A stretch of DNA of 64,000 nucleotides, taken from positions 13,195,466 to 13,259,465 of the forward strand of contig CM045746.1 of assembly GCA_024760905.1 (NCBI GenBank), read 5' to 3'. Made by a program: the position numbers and the translations under genes. This stretch comes from Plotosus lineatus. Lineage: Eukaryota > Chordata > Actinopteri > Siluriformes > Plotosidae. Below are positions 50,080-61,900 of this stretch, in pieces. How positions within the stretch are numbered: position 1 is the first letter of the stretch; every line of letters starts with the position of its first letter. Below the pieces are notes generated by a model that did not search any database, was not told the origin of the DNA, and saw nothing but the letters and a program-made list of their open reading frames with translations.

Positions 50080-52260
50080 TAATTTCTGAATTATTATTAT
50101 TACAACCCCACTATATGTCCACTCAGGGAAATGTACACAGAAGATAAAACGAATTCTAGCAGACCCTGTGAGTGGGGATCCCTCAATCCAGGTACTGAGT
50201 TCGAAGGCTGATTCCATAATACACAGGACCAGATGTTTTCCGACTCGTTCCCGGAGCATTACATTTACTACAGCGATTCACAAAAATTAAAGAGTACAGG
50301 TATTGGTAATCCTAGCATAATTTGTGCACATGTAATATGTTTAAGCGATACATAGGCTTATTTTAACATAATTATTCTGGAGTGAGTCACATTTAAGTCA
50401 GTAAAATAGCTCACATGGACAAAAATTCGACATCAAAAATACTAGTCATTCTCAAAAAAATAGCATATTGTGATAAAGTTTATTATTTTCTGTAATGTAC
50501 TGATAAAAATTAATCTTTCATATATTTTAGATTCACTGCACACCAACTGAAATATTTCAGGTCTTTTATTGTTTTAATACTGATGATTTTGGCATACAGC
50601 TCATGAAAACCCAAAATTCCTATCTCAACAAATTAGCATATGATGAAAAGGTAGTCTAAACGAGCTATTAACCTAATCATCTGAATCAACCAATTAACTC
50701 TAAACACCTGCAAAAGATTCCTGAGGCTTTTAAAAACTCCCAGCCTGGTTCATTACTCAAAACCACAATCATGGGTAAGACTGCCGATCTGACTGCTGTC
50801 CAGAAGGCCATCATTGACACTCTCAAGCAAGAGGGTAAGACACAGAAAGAAATCTCTGAGCGAATAGGCTGTTCCCAGAGTGCTGTATCAAGGCACCTCA
50901 GTGGGACGTCTGTGGGAAGGAAAAAGTGTGGCAGAAAACGCTGCACAACCAGAAGAGGTGACTGGACCCTGAGGAAGATTGTGGAGAAGGGCCGATTCCA
51001 GACCTTGGGGGACCTGTGGAAGCAGTGGACTGGGCTACAGGTGCCACATTCCCCAGGTCAAGCCACTTTTGAACCAGAAACAGTGGCAGAAGCGCCTGTC
51101 CTGGGCTACAGAGAAGCAGCACTGGACTGTTGCTCAGTGGTCCAAAGTACTTTTTTCGGATGAAAGCAAATTTTGCATGTCATTCAGAAATCAAGGTGCC
51201 AGAGTCTGGAGGAAGACTGGGGAGAAGGAAATGCCTGAAGTCCAGTGTCAAGTACCCACAGTCAGTGATGGTCTGAGATGCCATGTTCGCTGCTGGTGTT
51301 GGTCCACTGTGTTTTATCAAGGGCAGGATCAATGCAGCTCGCTATCAGGAGATTTTGGAGCACTTCATGCTTCCATCTGCTGAAAAGCTTTATGGAGATG
51401 AATATTTTTATTTTTCAGCACGACCTGGCACCTGCAGTCATTTTTGCAAAAGGATTCCCGACCAAGTATTGAGTGCATAACTGAGCATAATTATTTGAAG
51501 GTTGACTTTTTTGTATTAAAAACACTTTTTTTTTTATTGGTTGGATGAAATATGCTAATTTCTTGAGATAGGGATTTTTGGTTTTTCTTTACTTTTTTGC
51601 CAAAATTATCAATATTAAAACAATAAAAGGCTTGAACTACTTCAGTTGTGTGTAATGAATCTAAAATATATGAAAGTCTAATGTTTATCAGTACATTACA
51701 GAAAATTATGAACTTTATCTCAATATGCTAATTTTTTGAGAAGGACTAGTATATCCTTCAACACATAAGCTTCAACATGACCAAGTCGAAATAACCATAA
51801 ACACAATCAAAACATTTAAGAAAGGGTTCCATGCCCACGTTGTTGTAAAACAATATCAATATCCACTAATGTTGGTGATTTTCAATCTGCTTTCCTGATT
51901 TTCACAACCAGAATACTCTCCCTACTTACAGAACCCCAGAAGGATTCCCCGATTCATACAATGGTGAAACAACACAAAACCATAAAACACGAATAACTTT
52001 GTGTAAATAGAGCTCATCTGTTGCAGGGAAGATGCTAGTACGATGGTGCTGATTGGTCGAGAGCAGGATTTTCATAGTTTCAAAGTCAGATATTCAGAAA
52101 CTGATTCTGTAACTGTATCGATACTTTCTCAATGTTAGCATTTCCTGATTAGTGACATACCGAGTGATGTAACTCAGTCCATTTTCATCCTACAATCATG
52201 TATTATACCTGATTATAAACACAAAGTAACATTTTGAGAAAGAAAAGTTTTAGGTGATAC

Positions 52261-52296
<36 letters not shown>

Positions 52297-55200
52297 CAGT
52301 GTTTTAATATTCTGTTAAACACATATTTGTAAGGCAAGTAGTACTCCTCCATGTACAGTAGGCCCTTGACTATTCGCAGATTGCCGAGCAACTGTCACGT
52401 GATACAAATTCAGCCAATGGCTGTTCTCCCTCCTGCTGATTGGTTGAGATGATGTAACGCCCCTTTTTCCCCTCATTCGCGCACTTTGTACCTGTGATTT
52501 TTTTAGTCTGTGTTTTTAGTTAAAGTTAAGCTCCATCATGCCAGCCAAATGCTGCGCACCTTCTCAGGCTTCTGGTAAGGTGCCGAAGCACCAGAAAAAG
52601 GTAATGACGCTGCATGAAAAAGTAGAACTGCTTGATATGATTCAGGAAGGAAAATGTTTTGCTGCAGAAGTGCTAAGAAGTTGAATGTTGTATGAAACCA
52701 TGTCATCATCAGAATGGAACCTGCCTCAGTATTCTGGATACTTATAGTTCAGGGGCTGGCAACCTTTGCCATTCAAAGAGCTACTTGGACCCGTTTTCCA
52801 CATTAAAAAAAACACTGGGAGCCACAAATCCTTTTTTAACATTTAAAATCAAATAACACTGCATATAAACGTTTTTCCACTTTTTCCTTTATGTTAATAT
52901 AAAACAACAATGTGTTGCATTGATTTAAACGACTGCAGAGACAATTAAATTACAATTCTATCTGCAACAAAAACATTTAGTTAAAAAAAAAAAAAAAAAT
53001 TCGCCAGCCTCCCCGTAACCCTAATTAGTATTAAGTGGTTCAGAAAATCAATGAATGTGTTAGAGTCCTTCTTGTATCTTTATAAAGAAAAAGAATATCT
53101 GTCCCACGATGTGTGGGACGGGGTGCCGCCGGATGTGTTAATGGGTTGGGTAGCCTACTTCACCATCACACTCTTCGTGGGATCTTCTTTTTCTTTATAT
53201 TAATGTTTTAATGTTGTTTGTCATAGTTTTAATTTACAAAAACGACAGCAACAATGAAAAGTATATGAAAACTTATTTAAGAAGGAGCCTGCTCAACAGC
53301 TTTTAAATAATATTAATGCTTAATACTTCACTAACCGGCCCATTCTCAGAGTGGAGACTGAACCAGATCCAGTCTTTTATTTTGTCACTGGGAGGAGAGT
53401 TAATTAATTCGGAGATTGCTGTACAGAAACAAATCTCATCCACCGTCTCTTACTTCAGCTGTGATTTCCGTTTTCGGATTACAAACCCGGCGGCGGAAAA
53501 ATCTCTCTCGCTCGCTGCTCTACTGCTGGCTGATGGTGAGAACACTCCTTGCCATGAGCACAAGAACTTAGAAATCCACCAACACAGCAGACTGAGAAAT
53601 AGTCAGTCAAAAACACTGAGACTCTCAATGTAGCTGATTAATATAACAATAAACATGTCCACAACAACACACATACAAAATCACCCCGCCCACACCAAAT
53701 AAATATCCGCCCACACCCGTGACGTGAATTTTAATCTATGTAATTTTCAACCCTAAAAGAGCATTTTTAAAAGGGTACCCACTGGGTACCTGTGGGAACC
53801 CGACCGTTGCAGGACTCTGCCTTAGACAGATTCTCCCATCGTTCAGGTGAAAGATGGTTTAACTGTCTACCCCTAGGTTGCTTCCGATGTGAGAAAATAA
53901 GCGGCATTTACTTTTTGCAGTTGATGCAGTGATTTTGAAGATGATGTTTGTGGTGCACCCATCGGCAACCGTAAAGTACAACATTATTTTGAAAAGCCAC
54001 GGAGCCGCACCAGAGAGGTGAAAGAGCCGCATGCGGCTCCAGAGCCGTGGGTTTCTGACCCCTGATCTAATGCAATGCAAAGTAAATATAATGCAATACT
54101 TCCCCCTAGTGGGAATTTTTGAAAACTACAGTGCTGTATGTTTAATGGACAAGATTATACTCAGTTAGTGTTCTTTTATATAATATACCCAGGCACCCAG
54201 GACAGGCTGAGAGAAGATCCAACCTTTCGCTGTCCCAGATGCAGAGGGACCGCCTTTCGACCAGCTTGACATAGACAACCACAGCCTGGAAGTCATCAAC
54301 AAGTTCTGTTACCTCGATAACACGATCAGCACTGAAGGTGGAAGCCTGTCCAGTATCACAAAACGCTGTAGAGCTGCGTGGCGCAAATTAAGAGAGCTGT
54401 TGCCTATCCTCACCTGCCGCACCCTAAGTCTGCTCACTAGAGTAAGAATTTATTCCTCGTGTATCCGTAGTGTTATGTTGTATGCTAGCGAGTGCTGGGT
54501 GATAAGAAACGAGGAGTGCTCTATGCTGCTTCAGAATGAGAGGGCTATGATTAGGTGGATATGGGGAGTCAACACCCAGGCACATGTGGATACAGCCACA
54601 CTGTACAGCAAGCTAGACCTAGTCCACTTTGAGGTCATTCTTAGAAGGAACAGGCTTCGCTGGTTTGGGCACACATACCGCAGCCACTCCTGGATAAGGA
54701 AGTGCCAAACACTGGAGGTAGAAGGTACCAGAAGTAGAGGGAGACCACGGAAAACATGAATGGACAATGTTCTGGAGGACCTTCAATCCTGCAACCTTAC
54801 AGTCGACATGGCCAAGGACAGGAATGAATGGCGACAGCAAGTTCGGGCTACTACCTGACTGTCCAACCCCCTTGCCAGGGGAAGAAAGGATTCTAAAATG
54901 CATGATGATGATGATGATTATAAACATATACAGTGGTACCTTACTTTACGAAAGTCTCACCAAACAAAAAATGCAGGTTACGAAATGCATTTTCCTAAAG
55001 TTTTGTCTCTGGATACGAAACAAGTTCACGTTACGAAAGCACCATCTTAAAAATTCAAACGCCATTCAAACATTCATACACGCCATTCAAACATTCATAC
55101 ACGCCATTCAAACAATGCACAAGCTGCTCTCCCATCAACGATGTTCAAACATCCCGCCCTGCTGGCCTCCCATTGGCTAGGAGGAGCATTTCTTCTTCGC

Positions 55201-58200
55201 AGAGTTGTAATCTTACAAATGTTTATGGAAAGTTAAAAGCCTGAGTCAATAAATAAAACATAAAACAACAGTAACTGTCCTTTACACACACACACACACA
55301 CACACACTCCCATAATGCTTTTCGTGTAAAGCACAGAGTTACTGTTGTTTCCTGCTTTATTTCTTGACTCCAGCTTTTAACCCTCCATAAATATTTATAA
55401 GATTATAACTCTGCTAAGAAGACATGGTCAACACACACACGCTAGTCCTTCTCAAAAAATTAGCATATTGTGATAAAGTTCATTATTTTCTGTAATGTAC
55501 TGATAAAAATTAAACTTTCATATATTTTAGATTCATTGCACACCAACTGAAATATTTCAGGTCTTTTATTGTTTTAATACTGATGATTTTGGCATACAGC
55601 TCATGAAAACCCAAAATTCCTATCTCAACAAATTAGCATATTATGAAAAGGTACTCTAAACAAGCTATTAACCGAATCATCTGAATCAACCAATTAACTC
55701 TGAACACCTGCAAAAGATTCCTGAGGCTTTTAAAAACTCCCAGCCTGGTTCATTACTCAAAAGCGCAATCATAGGTAAGACTGCTGACCTGACTGCTATC
55801 CAGAAGGCCATCATTGACACCCTCAAGCAAGAGGGTAACACAGAAAGAAATCTCTGAGCGAATAGGCTGTTCCCAGAGTGCTGTATCAAGGCACCTCAGT
55901 GGGACGTCTGTGGGAAGGAAAAAGTGTGGTAGAAAATTCTGCACAACCAGAAGAGGTGACCGGACCCTGAGGAAGATTGTGGAGAAGGGCCGATTCCAGA
56001 CCTTGGGGGACCTGTGGAAGCAGTGCACTGGGCTACAGGTGCCACATTCCCCAGGTCAAGCCACTTTTGAACCAGAAACAGCAGCAGAAGCGCCTGACCT
56101 GGGCTACAGAGAAGCAGCACTGGACTGTCGCTCAGTTGTCCAAAGTACTTTTTTTCGGATGAAAGCAAATTTTGCATGTCATTCAGAAATCAAGGTGCCA
56201 GAGTTTGGAGGAAGACTGGGGAGAAGGAAATGCCAAAATGCCTGAAGTCCAGTGTCAAGTACCCACAGTCAGTGATGGTCTGGGGTGCCATGTCAGCTGC
56301 TGGTGTTGGTCCACTGTGTTTTATCAAGGGCAGGGTCAATGCAGCTAGCTCTCTGGAGATTTTGGAGCACATTATGCTTTCATCTGCTAAAAAGCTTTAT
56401 GGAGATGAATATTTTAATTTTTCAGCACGACCTGGCACCTGCTCACAGTGCCAAAACCACTGGGAAATGGTTTACTGACCATGGTATTACTGTGCTCAAT
56501 TGGCCTGCCAACTCTCCTGACCTGAAGCCCATAGAGAATCTGTGGGATATTGTGAAGAGAAAGTTGAGAGACACCAGACCCAACACTGCGGATGAGCTTA
56601 AGGCCGCTATCAAAGCATCCTGGGCCTCCATAACACCTCAGCAGTGCCACAGGCTGATTGCCTCCATGCCACGCCGTACTGAAGCAGTCATTTCTGCAAA
56701 AGGATTCCCGACCAAGTACTGAGTGCATAACTGAACATAATTATTTGAAGGTTGACTTTTTGTATTAAAAACACTTTTTTTTATTGGTCGGATGAAATAT
56801 GCTACTTTTTTGAGATAGGAATTTTGGGTTTTCATGAGCTGTATGTCAAAATCATCAGTATTATAACAATAAAAGACCTGAAATATTTCAGTTGGGGTGC
56901 AATGAATCTAAAATATATGAAAGTTTAATTTTTATCAGTACATTACAGAAAATAATGAACTTTATCACAATATGCTAATTTTTTGAGAAGGACTAGTATA
57001 CACACACAGACACACACACACGTATGTGATTTCCGGTGCAAGTGAGAAGAAGAAACCGGCTCGAGTGATATTGCAAAGGAATATGGCCAAACCCGTCTAC
57101 CATATCAATAAATACATCTTCAATGCTATAAATGCTTATAATAACAATTCTGTCTGTCTTCCTTTCGGCTTTTTCCCTTTTTACTCGGGTGTCGCCACAG
57201 CGAATCATCTGATTTGCACATTTCATTTGGCAGAGGTTTTTACGTCGGATGCCCTTCCTGTCACAACCCTTTTTAGCAAGGGACAGAAACACGCTGACGA
57301 CTTTGCAGCTGCTCTTTACGAAAGTCAGCAATGGTTCTTTTACATACCTCTCACCATAGACAGTTGAGAGACATGGCCCGCCTTTGATAACCCAGTTAGC
57401 TGTACTGGGGGGACAGTGACAACCCTGTGGAGAGTGGGACTCGAACCCCCAACCAGCGCCCTATACCACTAGACCACCACTGCCCCGCTTATAATAACAA
57501 TTAAACATTAAAAAAAATAATAATATGTAAATAAAATATAAATATACACACATACAGATGGAACTGCATTAGAAGAAGACAACACACATACATACATGTG
57601 CGCACGCACGTATGAGCGCAGATGCGCGTGCACACACAGATGCAACAATATAAGTACAGACGCTCCCCAGTTTACAAACGAGTTAGGTACCGGACGGCTG
57701 GTTGGATGAATTTGTTTGTAAGTCGTTACAGGGCATTCTTTAGAGAGAAACGTATGTTTAAACCTTGTACAGTATAAGTATCCTATACAAGTTTGTACTG
57801 TACAATCTCTCTCTCTCTCTCTCTCTCATGATCAATATCATCATGTCCTGTGTTTAAACTCCTGGTTCCTCTCAAGCACAGCACAGCGGGTCTGATTAGA
57901 TTTACAGAGACTTTCACTCTTATTCAGTTCATTATAATATTGGAGTCAATTTGTTTCTTCTTTGAATGTATCATTCTGCTTGGACCTCTGTGTCAGCCAC
58001 GCCCCTCTGCTGGAGCCTAGTATTAAGTGTACCCCAGGATAATGTTAAATCATAGTTCATACTTATATTTATGATATATCTTTATCTATAGATTTTGTTC
58101 CATTTCCATTTATTCTTCAATTTCATTTCACTTTCGACCGACAGCCTTATTCGTATCCACGGATGGTTTTGACGGGAGATTTTGGGTTGGTTTTTTTGTT

Positions 58201-58370
58201 TTGTGTTGGTTTAGAGTTTTTTGCATAATTAGACTTGTTTTCGTGACTTTTTTTAAACTTTCCCCCTATTCTTCCTTAATTTCCTTATTTTTTTTAATTT
58301 GATTAATTTTTTTTTAAACCGTGATGCACTGAAGCCACATTAATTGAAGCGCGAAGTAGCGAGGGATCCC

Positions 58371-58435
<65 letters not shown>

Positions 58436-58910
58436 CACATACAGGGAGTCCTCTGTTTACACCGGTCCTGACTTACACTGTTTCGTGGTTACAAACGCGC
58501 CACCATAAAAATATGAAAAATAATATTACGCATCATTATGTCTTTTGCGGTTACGTAAACAAATGCGAACTAGTTTCGGGCGTGCGAGGCGGAAGAATAC
58601 GCTGTGTTGTGGGCCGAGGAACACGGCGTCTTGGTACTGTAATATTACGTGTCATTACGTCTTATGCGGTTACGTAAACAAACTTCTCCAGCACAATAAG
58701 CTGGTCTCTCCCTCCCTTACTGTATTTCATTCTTGTGGTAAGGAATTGTTTTCTCTTTTTTTAATACTTTGTCATTAACTGTTACATTTTATTATAGCAC
58801 TGTACGTACAGTACTTTTCAGTATATTTTGTGTTATGTTCCAACTTACACTGAAATTCGGGTTACATCGTGTCTTAAAAACGGATTAGCATCGTAAACGG
58901 AGGGCTCCCC

Positions 58911-58975
<65 letters not shown>

Positions 58976-61900
58976 CCCCGACTTACGTTTTTAATTGGTT
59001 CCGGACGGCCGAACGCAAGTTGAAAGTGAACGTAAGTTGTTATAGTGACGTATGACGCTCATACTGTACTTTCCATCCATAAATACCATTACCGAATCTC
59101 ATAAAACACCCCTAAATCAATTATTATAAACATAACATTGTAAAATAACATCACATATCAAATAATATCAACATTAATTTCAAATAAGTCACATTTATAC
59201 CGAGTCACTTTACATTAAGCTTAAAACAGCCAATCAACGCTTACAATATGTGAGGCGCTCAAAACCGAAAACGGTGTACTTACTGTGGGTTATACAGACT
59301 TTCCGTCTTTCAAGTGAGCAAGGGTGTCGTTGAACTCGTTTAGAACTCACCCTGCACTGATGTGAATCACCAGCAGAGTGGAGAGTTCTTTCTTTTCTGG
59401 ATTTAGATTTTCATTCATTTTACAACTCTCTTTGCTTAACTGAGTATGCATGCTAGATTGCGCCGATCCAATCAGATAGTTAATTCATCGCTGTGTATGA
59501 GACTTGCACCCATGTTAGTAGGCTTACGCTTGTGACCAACCATATTTGCTTAGGGTTACAAAAGTCTGCAAAACAGTGTAAACGCAAAGATCACAGAGAC
59601 GACATCTTAACACAAGGGTAACACACTATATAACATACACTGTCTTCCTTTCGGCTTTTTCCCTTTTACTCGGGAGTCGCCACAGCGAATCATCTGATTC
59701 GCACATTTGATTTGGCAGAGGTTTTTACGTCGGATGCCCTTCCTGTCACAACCCTTTTTAGCAAGGGACAGAAACATGCTGACGACTTTGCAGCCTACTC
59801 TTTACGAAAATCAGCAATGGTTCTTTTACATGCCTCTCACCATAGACAGTGAGAGACATGGCCCGCCTTTGATAACCCAGTTAGCTGCACTGTTCCCCCA
59901 GTGACAACCCTGTGGAGAGTGGGACTCGAACCCCCAACCTTTGGATCAGCGATCCAGCGCCCTATACCACGAGACCACCACTGCCCCCTATATAACATAC
60001 ACTAGTCCTTCTAAAAAATTAGCATATTGTGATAAAGTTCATTATTTTCTGTAATGTATTGATAAAAAATAAACTTTCATATATTTTAGATTCCTTGCAC
60101 ATCAACTGAAATATTTTAGGTCTGTTATTGTTTTAATACTGATGATTTTGACATACAGCTCATGAAAAACCCAAAATTCCTATCTCAAAAAATTAGCATA
60201 TGTCATCCGACCAATAAAAAAAAATTTTAATACAAAATAGTCAACCTTCAAATAATTATGTTCAGTTATGCACTCAATGCTTGGTCAGGAATCCTTTTGC
60301 AGAAATGACTGCTTCAATGCAGCGTGGCATTGAGGCAATCAGCCTGTGGCACTGCTGAGGTGTTACGGAGGCCCAGGATGCTTCAATAGCGGCCTTAAGC
60401 TCATCCACAGTGTTGGGTCTGGTGTCTCTCAACTTTCTCTTCACAATATCCCACAGATTCTCTATGGAGTTCAGGTCAGGAGAGTTGGCAGGCCAATTGA
60501 GCACAGTAATACCATGGTCAGTAAACCATTTAGCAGTGGTTTTGGCACTGTGAGCAGGTGCCAGGTCGTGCTGAAAAATGAAATCTTCATCTCCATAAAG
60601 CTTTTCAGCAGAGAGAAGCATGAAGTGCTCCAAAATCTCCTGATAGCTCGCTGCATTGACCCTGCCCTTGATAAAACACAGTGGACCAATACCAGCAGCT
60701 GACATGGCACCCCAGACCATCACTGACTGTGGGTACTTGACACTGGACTTCAGGCATTTGGCATTTCCTTCTCCCCAGTCTTCCTCCAAACTCTGGCACC
60801 TTGATTTCCGAATGACATGCAAAATTTGCTTTCATATGAAAAAAGTACTTTGGACCACTGAGCAACAGTCCAGCGCTGCTTCTCTGTAGCCCAGGTCAGG
60901 CACTTCTGCCACTGTTTCTGGTTCAAAAGTGGCTTGACCTGGGGAATGCGGCACCTGTAGCCCAGTCCACTGCTTCCACAGGTCCCCCAATGTCTGGAAT
61001 CGGCCCTTCTCCACAATCTTCCTCAGGGTCCGGTCACCTCTTCTGGTTGTGCATCCCACTGAGGTGCCTTGATACAGCACTCTGGGAACAGCCTATTCGC
61101 TCAGAGATTTCTTTCTGTGTCTTACCCTCTTGCTTGAGGGTGTCAATGATGGCCTTCTGGACAGCAGTCAGGTCGGCAGTCTTACCCATGATTGTGGTTT
61201 TGATGAATGAACCAGGCTGAGAGTTTTTAAAAGCCTCAGGAATCTGTTGCAGGTGTTTAGAGTTAATTGGTTGATTCAGATGATTAGGTTGATAGCTTGT
61301 TTAGACTACCTTTTCATCATATGCTAATTTCTTCAGATAGGAATTTTGGGTTTTCATGAGCTGTATGCCAAAATCATCAGTATTACAACAATAAAAGACC
61401 TGAAATATTTCAGTTGGTGTGCAATGAATCTAAAATATATGAAAGTTTAATTTTTATCAGTGCATTACAGAAAATAATGAACTTTATCACAATATGCTAA
61501 TTTTTTGAGAAGGACCAGTATACATATGTGTGTATGGGGGGGTTTATTAAAACATGATAGATGCAGGATAATTTTCCTTGGAGGTAATCCGCATGTAGGT
61601 GTCAAGATTGGTAAATAAGCACCAGATTTAAAATGGGATTGATGACTTTTCCTCTCCATGTTACACATGTTTTGTATCTTGTATCTTGTGCTCCCACTGA
61701 TCACTGATAGATTGGCATTTGTTGACTTTAAAAGTTAAACATGTCAAACACCATCAAATGGCAAAGTGTAACTAATCACACCGTTACGTACTATCTAAAG
61801 TTATTATTAGTGAATAGATTGTATTCATTTAGTCTATGTTCCATACTGAATTTCTGAATCGTCCTACTGATAATTTGATTATGATTTTCCTCCAAGGAAT

